Both the position numbers and the translations under genes were made by a program. A stretch of 64,000 nt of DNA, from positions 1,134,501 through 1,198,500 of the forward strand of contig NZ_JAPEOS010000002.1 in NCBI RefSeq assembly GCF_026340975.1, read 5' to 3'. The stretch's first letter is position 1; each line of letters opens with the position of its first letter. The stretch is from Streptomyces sp. NBC_01214 (GTDB lineage Bacteria > Actinomycetota > Actinomycetes > Streptomycetales > Streptomycetaceae). The notes beneath the pieces were generated by a model. That model was not told the DNA's origin, did not search any database, and worked only from the letters and a program-made list of their open reading frames with translations. This document shows positions 1 through 8,436 of the stretch, piece by piece.

Positions 1-892
1 CGCCCGCGCGCCGCAGCACCTCGCGCATGTCGTTGTCGCCGCACATGCCCAGCAGACCGCTCTTCTTGTTCAGGAGCGAATCGATCTCATCCACCGAGAA
101 GCCGCCCACCCGCGCCAGGTGGAAGACGACCGCCGGATCGACATCGCCCGAACGGGTCCCCATGACCAGCCCCTCCAGCGGGGTCAGGCCCATGGACGTC
201 TCCACGCACACCCCGCCCCGCACGGCCGAGGCGGAGGCGCCGTTGCCGAGGTGCAGCACGATCACGTTCACGTCCTCCACCGGCTTGCCGAGCAGCCGGG
301 CCGTCGCGCGCGAGACGTAGGCGTGGGAGGTGCCGTGGAAGCCGTACCGCCGGATGGAGTACGCGTCGGCGACCTGGGCGTCGATCGCGTACCGCGCCAC
401 GTGCTCCGGCATCGTCGAGTGGAAGGCCGTGTCGAAGACGGCGACCTGCGGAAGGTCCGCGCGCAGCGAGCGCGCCACCTCGATGCCCGTCACGTTCGCC
501 GGGTTGTGCAGCGGGGCGAGCGGGATCAGGCTCCGGATCTCCGCCAGCACCTCGTCGTCGATCACGGTCGGCGTGGTGAACCGCGTTCCGCCGTGCACCA
601 CCCGGTGTCCCACCGCCGCAAGTTCGGGCGAGTCCAGGCCCATCCCGTCCGCGGCGAGCTCCGCGGCCACGGCCTTCAGCGCGGCCCCGTGGTCCGCGAT
701 CGGGCCGAGCCGCTCCCGTCGGCCGGCGGCCGCGCCCGGACCCGAGAGCGGCTCGTGCACCAGCCGGGAGGTCTCCTCGCCGATGCGCTCCACCAGGCCG
801 GCGGCGAGCCGGGACCGGTCCGCCATGTCGAGGAGCTGGTACTTGACCGACGAGGAGCCGGAGTTGAGGACGAGTACGCGCGATGCGGTCAC
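1..892 (-). CDS. ackA: acetate kinase, C-terminus cut by window edge
   Basis: Acetate kinase makes acetyl phosphate and ADP from acetate and ATP in the cytosol; with Pta next to it, it interconverts acetate and acetyl-CoA. Visible from the N-terminus: the VLVLNSGSSSVKYQ phosphate-binding motif, GHRVVHGG, the RRYGFHGTSH signature and HLGNGASA. About 297 codons are present of the usual roughly 400, so the C-terminal quarter lies outside the window. The start is GTG at 892. It sits 45 bases downstream of pta on the same strand, as in many actinomycetes, so the two are probably co-transcribed. Confidence 0.95.
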   Translation of the reverse strand, partial: MTASRVLVLNSGSSSVKYQLLDMADRSRLAAGLVERIGEETSRLVHEPLSGPGAAAGRRERLGPIADHGAALKAVAAELAADGMGLDSPELAAVGHRVVHGGTRFTTPTVIDDEVLAEIRSLIPLAPLHNPANVTGIEVARSLRADLPQVAVFDTAFHSTMPEHVARYAIDAQVADAYSIRRYGFHGTSHAYVSRATARLLGKPVEDVNVIVLHLGNGASASAVRGGVCVETSMGLTPLEGLVMGTRSGDVDPAVVFHLARVGGFSVDEIDSLLNKKSGLLGMCGDNDMREVLRRAG

Positions 893-937
893 GATGAGGG
901 TCTTTCCTTGTCGCGGGCGGTGGGGGAGGGCGGGGGA

Positions 938-3034
938 TCAGGCCGTGGCCGTGGCCGAGGGCGACGGCGCGCCCTGCGCCTGGATCGCGGTGATGGCCAC
1001 GGTGGTGACGATGTCCTGGACGAGCGCACCGCGCGAGAGGTCGTTGACCGGCTTGCGCAGACCCTGGAGCACCGGTCCGACCGCCACCGCGCCCGCCGAA
1101 CGCTGCACGGCCTTGTACGTGTTGTTGCCGGTGTTGAGGTCGGGGAAGATCAGCACCGTCGCGCGGCCGGCCACCTGCGACCCGGGCAGCTTGGTCGCCG
1201 CGACCGAGGGCTCCACGGCCGCGTCGTACTGGATCGGCCCCTCGATCTGCAGGTCCGGGCGCTGCTCGCGGACGAGCTCGGTGGCCTTGCGGACCTTGTC
1301 GACGTCCGCGCCGCTGCCGGAGGTGCCGGTGGAGTACGAGAGCATCGCGATCCGCGGCTCGACGCCGAAGGCGGCCGCGGTGGTCGCCGACTGCACGGCG
1401 ATGTCGGCGAGCTGCTCGGCGTTCGGGTCCGGGTTGACCGCGCAGTCGCCGTAGACCAGGACCCGGTCGGCCAGGCACATGAAGAAGACCGAGGAGACGA
1501 TGGACGCCTCCGGCTTCGTCTTGATGATCTCGAAGGCCGGGCGGATGGTCGCCGCGGTGGAGTGCACCGAACCGGAGACCATGCCGTCGGCCAGGCCCCG
1601 CTGGACCATCAGGGTGCCGAAGTAGTTGACGTCGGTGACCACGTCGCCCGCCAGCTCGACGGTCATCCCCTTGTGGGCGCGGACCTGGGCGTAGTACTCG
1701 GAGAAACCTTCCCGCAGCGGGGAGGTCGCCGGGTCGATGAGCTGCGCGCCGGAGATGTCCACGCCGAGGTCGGCGGCCTTCTTCAGGATCGCCTGCTCGT
1801 CGCCCAGCAGGGTCAGGTCGCAGACCCCCCGGCGCAGCACCACGTCCGCGGCGCGCAGCACGCGCTCCTCGGTGCCCTCGGGCAGCACGACGCGGCGGCG
1901 GTCCGAGCGGGCCCGCTCCAGCAGCTCGTGCTCGAACATCATCGGGGTGACGCGCTCCGAGCGGGCCACCGACAGCAGGTCGCGCAGCTCGCCGGTGTCC
2001 ACGTGCCGCTCGAACAGGCCGAGCGCGGTCTCCAGCTTGCGCGGAGTCGCGGAGTTCAGCCGGCTCTGCAGCGAGAAGAGTTCGGCGGCGGTGGGGAAGC
2101 TGTTGCCGGCCACCGACACCACGGGCGTGCCCGGCGCCAGCTTCGAGGCCAGCGTCAAGATGTCCGGGGTCGGACGCTCGTTCAAGGTGAGCAGCACACC
2201 GGCGATCGGCGGGGTGCCGGAGGTGTGCGCCGCCAGAGCGCCGATGACCAGGTCGGAGCGGTCCCCCGGGGTGACGACCAGGCAGCCGGGGGTCAGGGCG
2301 TTCAGGAAGTTCGGCAGCATCGCGCCGCCGAAGACGAAGTCCAGGGCGTCGCGGGCCAGCCCGGCCTCGTCGCCGAGGAGCACCTCGCCGCCGAGCGCCC
2401 GGGTGATCTGGGCGACGGTCGGTGCGGAGAGCGACTTGTCGTCCGGCAGCACGTAGCAGGGCACGGGCAGCCGGGCGGCCAGCCGCTCGGCTATGACGTC
2501 GCGGTCCTCCGCGGCCACCCGGTTCACGACCATCGCCACGACGTGGCAGCCCAGGGTCTCGTAGGCGCGGTAGGCGTTGCGGGCCTCGGCGCGCACGGCC
2601 TCGGCGTGGTGCTTGGTACCGCCCACCACGGGCACGACGACCGCGCCCAGCTCGTTGGCGAGGCGGGCGTTGAGCGCCAGCTCGTCGGGGAGGTTGGTCT
2701 CCGCGTAGTCGGTGCCGAGCACGAGCATGACCTCGTAGTCGCGGGCCACCCGGTGGTAGCGGTCGACCAGCCGCGAGACCAGCTCGTCGGTGCCCTTCTC
2801 GGCCAGGATCGCCGAGGCCTCCTGGTAGGACATGCCGTAGGCCGCCGCGGCGTCCTGATCGATCCGGTAGCGGGCCTTGAGGAGGTCGAAGAGCCGGTCG
2901 GGTGCGTCGTGGAGCAGCGGACGGTAGACGCCGACCCGGCCCGTCTGCCGGGTCAGCAGCTCCATGATTCCCAGCTCGACGACCTGCCGGCCGTCCCCCC
3001 GCTCGATACCGGTCACGTACACGCTGCGCGTCAC
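938..3034 (-). CDS. pta: phosphate acetyltransferase
   Basis: Converts acetyl-CoA and phosphate to acetyl phosphate and CoA. At about 698 aa it is the long form: an N-terminal P-loop-like/DRTGG regulatory half (SVYVTGIERGDGRQ at the start) and a C-terminal catalytic PTA domain from about residue 370, with VLPEGTEERVLRA, DGMVSGSVHSTAAT, SYSTGTSGSG and FPDLNTGNNTYK. GTG at 3034 is preferred over ATG 18 bases upstream: a GGAG lies about 8 bases before the GTG, and homologues begin around TRSVYVTG. It is followed by ackA. Confidence 0.95.
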   Translation of the reverse strand: MTRSVYVTGIERGDGRQVVELGIMELLTRQTGRVGVYRPLLHDAPDRLFDLLKARYRIDQDAAAAYGMSYQEASAILAEKGTDELVSRLVDRYHRVARDYEVMLVLGTDYAETNLPDELALNARLANELGAVVVPVVGGTKHHAEAVRAEARNAYRAYETLGCHVVAMVVNRVAAEDRDVIAERLAARLPVPCYVLPDDKSLSAPTVAQITRALGGEVLLGDEAGLARDALDFVFGGAMLPNFLNALTPGCLVVTPGDRSDLVIGALAAHTSGTPPIAGVLLTLNERPTPDILTLASKLAPGTPVVSVAGNSFPTAAELFSLQSRLNSATPRKLETALGLFERHVDTGELRDLLSVARSERVTPMMFEHELLERARSDRRRVVLPEGTEERVLRAADVVLRRGVCDLTLLGDEQAILKKAADLGVDISGAQLIDPATSPLREGFSEYYAQVRAHKGMTVELAGDVVTDVNYFGTLMVQRGLADGMVSGSVHSTAATIRPAFEIIKTKPEASIVSSVFFMCLADRVLVYGDCAVNPDPNAEQLADIAVQSATTAAAFGVEPRIAMLSYSTGTSGSGADVDKVRKATELVREQRPDLQIEGPIQYDAAVEPSVAATKLPGSQVAGRATVLIFPDLNTGNNTYKAVQRSAGAVAVGPVLQGLRKPVNDLSRGALVQDIVTTVAITAIQAQGAPSPSATATA

Positions 3035-3050
3035 GCCCGCTCTCCGTCCC

Positions 3051-3078
3051 ATGCTGTGAATGTCATGCTGTGAATGTC
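3051..3078. repeat. 14-bp tandem direct repeat upstream of pta
   Basis: The 14-mer ATGCTGTGAATGTC occurs twice head to tail (3051-3064 and 3065-3078), immediately upstream of the pta start and within the divergent pta/pfkA spacer. It could be a small duplication or a two-site operator. No known binding consensus is recognised. Confidence 0.6.
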
Positions 3079-3099
3079 ACTTCGCTCTGGCTCGACCTC

Positions 3100-3118
3100 T
3101 TGACAATACCTCTGTCAA
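3100..3118. promoter_or_regulatory. TTGACA/TGTCAA inverted repeat between pta and pfkA
   Basis: TTGACA (3100-3105) and TGTCAA (3113-3118) are perfect inverted copies separated by 7 bases. Each reads as a consensus -35 hexamer, one per strand, so the pair could serve divergent promoters or be an operator dyad. No convincing -10 was fixed for either direction. Confidence 0.4.
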
Positions 3119-3272
3119 TGGATAGGGCGCCCCCGGGGAAAAGGCCTGGCCGGGAGGGCCGCAGGACCTTCGGGGCGCGGTCGCCGAAAACGTGCGGCGT
3201 CCCGGGCCCGTGGAACAATCGGACGGGCTGCACCATTACGCCCTTCATATGTACGGCAGGAGACACGGCACG

Positions 3273-4298
3273 ATGCGTATCGGAGTTCTCACCGCAGGCG
3301 GCGACTGTCCGGGCCTCAACGCTGTCATCCGGTCGGTCGTACACCGCGCCCTGGTAGGGCACGGAGATGAGGTCATCGGTTTCGAGGACGGCTTCAAAGG
3401 TCTCCTCGACGGTCACTTCCGCCCCCTCGACATCAATGCCGTCAGTGGCATCCTCGCCCGCGGCGGCACGATCCTCGGTTCGGCGCGCATGGAACGCGCC
3501 CGTCTCCACGAAGCCGCCGAGAACGCCCAGGAGCTGGCGACGCGCTACGGCATCGACGCCCTCATCCCGATCGGCGGCGAAGGCACCCTGACCGCCTCCC
3601 GGATGCTGTCGGACGCCGGGATGCCGGTCGTCGGCGTACCGAAGACCATCGACAACGACATCTCCTCCACCGACCGCACCTTCGGTTTCGACACCGCCGT
3701 CATGGTCGCCACCGAGGCCATCGACCGCCTCAAGACCACCGCCGAATCGCACCAGCGCGTGATGGTCGTCGAGGTCATGGGCCGCCACGCGGGCTGGATC
3801 GCGCTGGAGTCCGGCATGGCCGGCGGTGCGCACGGCATCTGCCTGCCGGAGCGCCCCTTCGAGGTGGACGCCCTGGTGAAGATGGTCGAAGAGCGATTCG
3901 CCCGCGGCAAGAAGTTCGCCGTGATCTGCGTGGCCGAGGGCGCACACCCGGCCGAGGGCTCCATGCCGTACGAGAAGGGCGCGATCGACCAGTACGGTCA
4001 CGAGCGCTTCGCCGGCATCGGCAACCGCCTCGCGATCGAACTGGAGCACCGCCTCGGCAAGGAGGCCCGCCCGGTCATCCTCGGCCACGTCCAGCGCGGC
4101 GGCACCCCGACCGCGTACGACCGGGTGCTCGCGACCCGGTTCGGCTGGCACGCCGTCGAGGCCGTCCACCGCGGCGCATTCGGCAACATGACCGCCCTGC
4201 GCGGCACCGACGTCGTGATGGCCCCGCTCGCCGAGGCGGTCACCGAGCTGAAGACCGTCCCCGAGGAGCGCATGTACGAGGCCGAATCGGTCTTCTGA
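3273..4298 (+). CDS. pfkA: ATP-dependent 6-phosphofructokinase
   Basis: Phosphorylates fructose 6-phosphate to the 1,6-bisphosphate in glycolysis. The 341-aa product has the nucleotide-binding start GVLTAGGDCPGLNAVIR, the GGEGTL loop, the catalytic PKTIDNDI motif, the MGRHAGWIA segment and GHVQRGGTPTAYDR. ATG at 3273 has GGAG 10 bases upstream; the open frame extends further upstream without a better site. Length and motifs match the group III ATP-PFKs of Streptomyces. It is divergent from pta-ackA, which places glycolysis and acetate metabolism side by side. Confidence 0.95.
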   Translation: MRIGVLTAGGDCPGLNAVIRSVVHRALVGHGDEVIGFEDGFKGLLDGHFRPLDINAVSGILARGGTILGSARMERARLHEAAENAQELATRYGIDALIPIGGEGTLTASRMLSDAGMPVVGVPKTIDNDISSTDRTFGFDTAVMVATEAIDRLKTTAESHQRVMVVEVMGRHAGWIALESGMAGGAHGICLPERPFEVDALVKMVEERFARGKKFAVICVAEGAHPAEGSMPYEKGAIDQYGHERFAGIGNRLAIELEHRLGKEARPVILGHVQRGGTPTAYDRVLATRFGWHAVEAVHRGAFGNMTALRGTDVVMAPLAEAVTELKTVPEERMYEAESVF

Positions 4299-4338
4299 CC
4301 ACGACCCGGGCGGGACCTGCGACCCCGGGGCGCTCGTC

Positions 4339-5022
4339 CTACGCCGCACCGCCCGCGAGGTGCCAGAACCGGTCCACGATCTCGGCGAGGAACTCCCGGC
4401 CCGCGTCCCCGCTGCCGGCCTCGCCCTGGCCGCCGCCCCAGCTGAGCGTCGCCACCATCCGCGACTGGTAGTCGCCGTGCAGCCGCTCCAGCACCGTCTC
4501 CAGGTGGTGCTTGGGGATCGGCAGCAGCTTGCCCAGCGGCTTCACGTACGCCTGCCAGCGCGTGGTCACCGCACTGCGCAGCAGGTCGGCGAGTTCCTCG
4601 TGCTTGCCGGTCGCCGTCACGAACTGGGCCAGCGTCAGACCCAGCACCGTGGCCAGGGCGGCGGACTGCCGTTCGTTGCCCTTCCAGCGCCCGGTGTCCT
4701 CCATCTTCTGGTACGAGCCCGTTTCCAGGCCGATCCGACGGGCCAGGTCGTCCGCTGCGAGCCCCCGGGCGACCCGGTGCTCCCGCAGGGTGACCGGTTC
4801 GGCGAGCAGTTCGCCGGGCGCACACCACAGGACGCCCGCGAGCGCCGTGAGCTCGGCGGAGGAAGGTGATATCTCGCCGCGCTCCCAGGCCATCACGGTC
4901 TCGGGCGCGACGACGAGTCCGTACTGGGCGCGCAGGCCGTAGGCGACATGTCCGGGAGCCATGCCCAGGGCCGCGCGCAGGCGACGCGCGGCGGGGGCAT
5001 TGAAAGGTGGGCTGGAGTGCAC
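4339..5022 (-). CDS. tandem HTH (XRE-like) DNA-binding protein
   Basis: A 227-aa cytosolic protein with two XRE-like helix-turn-helix units in a row: residues about 10-65 (LRAAL...VMAWERGEISP) and about 75-130 (REHRVARGLAADDLARRIG...KMEDTGR). A C-terminal helical part of unknown function follows. The GTG at 5022 (MHSSPPFNAP) is chosen because the family starts here and the longer frame has no clear ribosome site. It converges on pfkA with 40 bases between. Target genes are unknown. Confidence 0.8.
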   Translation of the reverse strand: MHSSPPFNAPAARRLRAALGMAPGHVAYGLRAQYGLVVAPETVMAWERGEISPSSAELTALAGVLWCAPGELLAEPVTLREHRVARGLAADDLARRIGLETGSYQKMEDTGRWKGNERQSAALATVLGLTLAQFVTATGKHEELADLLRSAVTTRWQAYVKPLGKLLPIPKHHLETVLERLHGDYQSRMVATLSWGGGQGEAGSGDAGREFLAEIVDRFWHLAGGAA

Positions 5023-5265
5023 ACCGCACACCGTAGAAGTGGCCAGGCTGTGGCGCCTACAGACCAAACAAACAAGCCCATACCTCGTAGGAACGTCCTA
5101 TGAAGTTAAGGCCTTTCGTCGGGTTTCCGGGCGACTGTCCGGTAATCGGTGAGCCGGAAGATTTTTTCCGTGTGTACGGTTCCAGCCAACGTCCGTCGAT
5201 GCAATACCTCTCACACTCTTCGCACAATGTGAACCGATCGGCGATTTCCTGCGTGATCCTTTTCA

Positions 5266-5298
5266 GGGGCCCTCGCCCACGGGGGTGGCGAGGGCCCC
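5266..5298 (+). terminator. strong hairpin, probable terminator
   Basis: GGGGCCCTCGCC (5266-5277) pairs perfectly with GGCGAGGGCCCC (5287-5298) around a 9-base loop, followed by a pyrimidine-rich stretch. There is no annotated plus-strand gene directly upstream, so it may end an unannotated small RNA or insulate merR. Confidence 0.55.
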
Positions 5299-5329
5299 GC
5301 CCCCCCGTTTCTCCCTTCCCTTCCTTCCC

Positions 5330-5360
5330 TTGCCTTGACGTCGGCGTCAAGGAATACGGT
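5330..5360 (+). promoter_or_regulatory. MerR-type promoter/operator of merR-trx
   Basis: A -35-like TTGCCT (5330-5335) and a -10-like TACGGT (5355-5360) are 19 bp apart, the long spacer typical of MerR-activated promoters. The spacer is filled by the dyad CCTTGACG-TCGG-CGTCAAGG (5333-5352). The -10 ends 6 bases before the ATG at 5367, so the mRNA would be leaderless. Confidence 0.6.
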
Positions 5361-5366
5361 CGTCCC

Positions 5367-5759
5367 ATGCGCATCGGCGAACTGGCGGAGCGGGCGGGGA
5401 CCAGCACCCGGACGCTCAGGTACTACGAGTCGCGCGGGCTGCTCCCCGCGCGGCGGGCCGGAAACGGCTACCGGACCTACGACGAGGACGACCTGCGGCT
5501 GCTGAGCCAGATCCGCACGCTCCAGGACTTCGGCTTCGAACTGGAGGAGACCCGGCCCTTCGTGGACTGCCTGCGGGCCGGCCACCCGGCCGGGGACTCC
5601 TGCCCCGCCTCGCTCGCCGTCTACCGGCGCAAGCTCGCCGAGCTGGACGGCCTGATCGGCCAGCTGGCCGACGTGCGCGAGCAGCTCGGGCGGCAGTTGG
5701 CCGACGCGGAACGGGCGGCCGGCGAAGCGGCCGTGCCGAAGTGCGAGATGACCGGATGA
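5367..5759 (+). CDS. MerR family transcriptional regulator
   Basis: A 130-aa regulator. The N-terminal winged HTH has the family hallmarks IGELAERAGTSTRTLRYYE, SRGLL and GYRTYDEDDLRLL, followed by a C-terminal coiled-coil dimer helix (residues about 80-120). A single Cys-containing effector segment (DSCPASLAVY) is present, but there is no clear metal or SoxR-type cluster of four Cys. It is followed by a thioredoxin gene, so a redox or thiol-stress signal is a reasonable inference. It probably regulates its own promoter through the dyad upstream. No ribosome site precedes the ATG, in line with a leaderless start. Confidence 0.88.
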   Translation: MRIGELAERAGTSTRTLRYYESRGLLPARRAGNGYRTYDEDDLRLLSQIRTLQDFGFELEETRPFVDCLRAGHPAGDSCPASLAVYRRKLAELDGLIGQLADVREQLGRQLADAERAAGEAAVPKCEMTG

Positions 5760-5788
5760 ACGACCGGACGGACGAGAGGGACGGTGGC

Positions 5789-6130
5789 ATGAAGGCCCAC
5801 GGCGTGGCACAGGTGACCGACGCGGATTTCGAGGCCGAGGTGCTCGGGGAGCGGGGACGGCCCGTCCTCGTGGAGTTCACGGCGGACTGGTGCGGCCCCT
5901 GCCGCCAGCTCGCCCCCGTCCTCTCCTCGATCGCGGCCGAGGAGGCCGACCGGCTCAAGGTCGTGCAGATCGACGCGGACAGCAACCCCGGGGCCGTCAC
6001 CCGGTACGGGGTGCTGTCCATGCCGACCCTGCTCGTCTTCCGTGACGGCGAGCCCGTCCAGCAGATCGTCGGGGCCCGGGCCAAGCGCCGGCTCCTCCAG
6101 GAGCTGGAGGAGCAGCTCGCCACGGCCTGA
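5789..6130 (+). CDS. trxA: thioredoxin
   Basis: A thioredoxin-fold protein of about 113 aa with the redox motif WCGPC in TADWCGPCRQLAPVL and the cis-proline segment YGVLSMPTLLVF. It reduces protein disulfides in the cytosol. Two starts are possible. ATG 5756 would overlap the merR stop (ATGA); ATG 5789 has a strong GAGAGGGA 7 bases upstream and gives the normal thioredoxin length, so it is preferred. It is co-transcribed with merR, and its stop lies 11 bases from the convergent glgB end. The symbol is generic, since Streptomyces have several paralogues. Confidence 0.9.
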   Translation: MKAHGVAQVTDADFEAEVLGERGRPVLVEFTADWCGPCRQLAPVLSSIAAEEADRLKVVQIDADSNPGAVTRYGVLSMPTLLVFRDGEPVQQIVGARAKRRLLQELEEQLATA

Positions 6131-6141
6131 GCCCCGCCGCA

Positions 6142-8436
6142 TCAGCCCTGTGGCCGGAACCAGACCGTCGCCAGCGGCGGGAGGGTCATGCGCAGGCTCG
6201 CGGGTCGGCCCTGCGCCGGCACCGGCTCCGGCCGCATCGGCTGCGTGTGGTGGATGCCGCTGCCGCCGTAGACCTCCAGGTCGGTGTTGAGCACCTCCTG
6301 CCACAGCGGCACCTCCTCGGGCACCCCGAGCCGGTAGCCGTGCCGGACCACGGGCGAGAAGTTCGACACCGCCAGGAGCTGCGAGCCGTCCTGCGCGTAC
6401 CGCAGGAACGCGAAGACGTTGTCCTCCGCGGCGTCCGCCTCCACCCAGGCGAAGCCCTCCGGCACGGTGTCCCGCTCCCACAGGGCGGGCGCCACCGCGT
6501 ACGTGCGGTTCAGGTCGCGCACCAGGTTCCGTACGCCCCGGTGGTCGCCGGCCGCCGCATAGGAGTCGTCCAGCACCCACCAGTCCGGCCCGTACACCTC
6601 CGACCACTCCGACCCCTGGGCGAACTCCTGCCCCATGAAGAGCAGTTGCTTGCCCGGATGGGCCCACATGAAGCCCAAGTAGGCCCGGTGCGCGGCCCGC
6701 TTCTGCCACCAGTCGTCCCCGGGCATCTTGGACACCAGCGAGGCCTTGCCGTGCACCACCTCGTCGTGCGAGATCGGCAGCACGTAGTTCTCGCTGAAGG
6801 CGTAGATCATCCCGAAGGTCATGTCGTGGTGGTGGTACTTGCGGTGCACCGGCTCCTTCGACATGTAGCGCAGGGTGTCGTGCATCCAGCCCATGTTCCA
6901 CTTCAGGCCGAAGCCGAGCCCGCCCGAGTCCGTCGGCCGGGTCACCCCCGTCCAGGCCGTGGACTCCTCCGCGATCGTCACGACCCCCGGGCAGCGCCGG
7001 TACACCGTCGCGTTCATCTCCTGGAGGAAGCCGACCGCGTCCAGGTTCTCCCGCCCGCCGTGCTCGTTGGGCGACCACTCGCCCTCCTTGCGCGAGTAGT
7101 CGAGGTAGAGCATCGAGGCCACCGCGTCCACGCGCAGGCCGTCCACGTGGAACTCCTCGCACCAGTACACGGCGTTGGCGACGAGGAAGTTGCGGACCTC
7201 CTTGCGGCCGTAGTCGAACTCCAGCGTCCCCCAGTCCGGGTGCGCGGCCCGCCGCGGGTCCTGGTGCTCGTACAGCGGCCGCCCGTCGAACTCCGCGAGG
7301 GCCCAGTCGTCGCGCGGGAAGTGCGCCGGCACCCAGTCGACGATCACCCCGATCCCGGCCCGGTGCAGCGCGTCCACGAGGAAGCGGAAGTCGTCCGGGG
7401 TGCCCATCCGCGAGGTCGGCGCGTAGAAGCCGGTGACCTGGTACCCCCACGAGCCGCCGAAGGGGTGCTCGGCGACCGGCATCAGCTCCACGTGCGTGAA
7501 GCCCAGATCCTTGACGTACGCGGGGAGCTGCTCGGCGAGCTGCCGGTAGGACAGCCCGGGCCGCCAGGACGCCAGGTGCAGCTCGTACACCGAGAAGGGG
7601 GCCTGGTGCGGGGGTCGGGCGCCGCGCCCGGCCATCCACGCCGCGTCCTGCCACTCGTACCGGGACGAGGTGACCACCGAGGCGTTCGCCGGGGGGACCT
7701 CCGCCGACCGGGCCATCGGGTCGGCGCGCAGGGTGTGGCTGCCGTCCGGGCGGGTGATGTCGTACTTGTAGAGCGTTCCGACGCCCACCCCGGGCAGGAA
7801 CAGCTCCCACACCCCCGTCGAGCCCAACGAGCGCATCGGGTAGGCGACGGAGTCCCAGTACGAGAAGTCCCCGGTGACCCGGACCCCCTGGGCGTTCGGC
7901 GCCCATACCGTGAAGCGGGTCCCGGCCACCCCCTGGTGCTCCATCGGCTCGGCACCGAGCGCCTTCCACAGCTGCTCGTGGCGGCCCTCGCCGATCAGGT
8001 GCAGGTCCAGCTCGCCGAGGGCGGGCAGGAACCGGTAGGGGTCGTGGACCTCGATCTCGTCGCTGTCGTACGTGACCAGCAGCCGGTACTCCGGCACGCC
8101 GGTCAGCGGCAGCAGCCCCGAGAACAGTCCGTCGCCGTCGTCGAAGAGCTCGGCCCGCAGCCCCTTGGCGACGATCGTGACCGCCTTGGCGTGGGGGCGC
8201 AGCACCCGGAAGGCCACCCCGCCCCGCTGGGTACGGGCCCCGAGCACCGCGTGCGGATCGTGGTGGCGGCCCTCCAGCAGCCGGGCCCGTTCGTCGGCGG
8301 CCAGTGCGGGCGCCGGCCGGACGCCGTGCGGAGGGGCGGCGCGGCGGGCCCGGGGCGTCCGGGCCTTCTTCGCCGCCGCCGGGACGGGTGCGGCTTCCTC
8401 GCGGACGGTCGGTGACGGCTGTCGTGCGGCGCTCAC
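6142..8436 (-). CDS. glgB: 1,4-alpha-glucan branching enzyme
   Basis: Introduces alpha-1,6 branches into alpha-glucan; last gene of the GlgE-pathway operon. The 764-aa product has an Ala/Pro-rich N-terminal extension of about 45 residues, two CBM48-like domains (HHDPHAVLGAR; TRFTVWAPNAQGVRVTGDF), and a GH13 barrel with GVIVDWVPAHFP, GLRVDAVASML (nucleophile Asp), TIAEESTAW (acid Glu) and LPISHDEVVHG. A C-terminal amylase beta domain follows. GTG at 8436 overlaps the pep2 stop as GTGA, giving translational coupling. Long minus-frame extension upstream runs over pep2 and is not used. Confidence 0.95.
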   Translation of the reverse strand: MSAARQPSPTVREEAAPVPAAAKKARTPRARRAAPPHGVRPAPALAADERARLLEGRHHDPHAVLGARTQRGGVAFRVLRPHAKAVTIVAKGLRAELFDDGDGLFSGLLPLTGVPEYRLLVTYDSDEIEVHDPYRFLPALGELDLHLIGEGRHEQLWKALGAEPMEHQGVAGTRFTVWAPNAQGVRVTGDFSYWDSVAYPMRSLGSTGVWELFLPGVGVGTLYKYDITRPDGSHTLRADPMARSAEVPPANASVVTSSRYEWQDAAWMAGRGARPPHQAPFSVYELHLASWRPGLSYRQLAEQLPAYVKDLGFTHVELMPVAEHPFGGSWGYQVTGFYAPTSRMGTPDDFRFLVDALHRAGIGVIVDWVPAHFPRDDWALAEFDGRPLYEHQDPRRAAHPDWGTLEFDYGRKEVRNFLVANAVYWCEEFHVDGLRVDAVASMLYLDYSRKEGEWSPNEHGGRENLDAVGFLQEMNATVYRRCPGVVTIAEESTAWTGVTRPTDSGGLGFGLKWNMGWMHDTLRYMSKEPVHRKYHHHDMTFGMIYAFSENYVLPISHDEVVHGKASLVSKMPGDDWWQKRAAHRAYLGFMWAHPGKQLLFMGQEFAQGSEWSEVYGPDWWVLDDSYAAAGDHRGVRNLVRDLNRTYAVAPALWERDTVPEGFAWVEADAAEDNVFAFLRYAQDGSQLLAVSNFSPVVRHGYRLGVPEEVPLWQEVLNTDLEVYGGSGIHHTQPMRPEPVPAQGRPASLRMTLPPLATVWFRPQG

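Larger units (their letters stand above)
5023..5366. other. 344-bp intergenic region with hairpin and MerR-type promoter
   Basis: Unusually AT-containing for this genome. It holds a strong 12-bp stem hairpin (5266-5298) and the merR promoter/operator (5330-5360). A minus-strand open frame (about 5060-5260) contains a Cys-rich stretch CEECERYC but has no credible start codon and poor codon bias, so it is not called as a gene. Confidence 0.5.

Noticed and set aside
119..3073. A 984-codon plus-strand open frame over ackA and pta
   Set aside because: It is the antisense of two clear enzymes. Its Arg/Gly/His/Val-rich composition is typical of noncoding frames in very high-GC DNA.
5057..5407. Minus-strand 116-codon frame with CEECERYC as a zinc-ribbon gene
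   Set aside because: The first codons overlap merR and its promoter, no start codon lies near the Cys-rich part, and codon use is unlike neighbouring genes. Kept only as a low-interest finding.
6247..8415. A 722-codon plus-strand frame over glgB, with similar long frames opposite treS/glgE (10031-11926) and pep2
   Set aside because: They show no family motif and biased low-complexity content, while the opposite strand carries full GH13 and kinase signatures.
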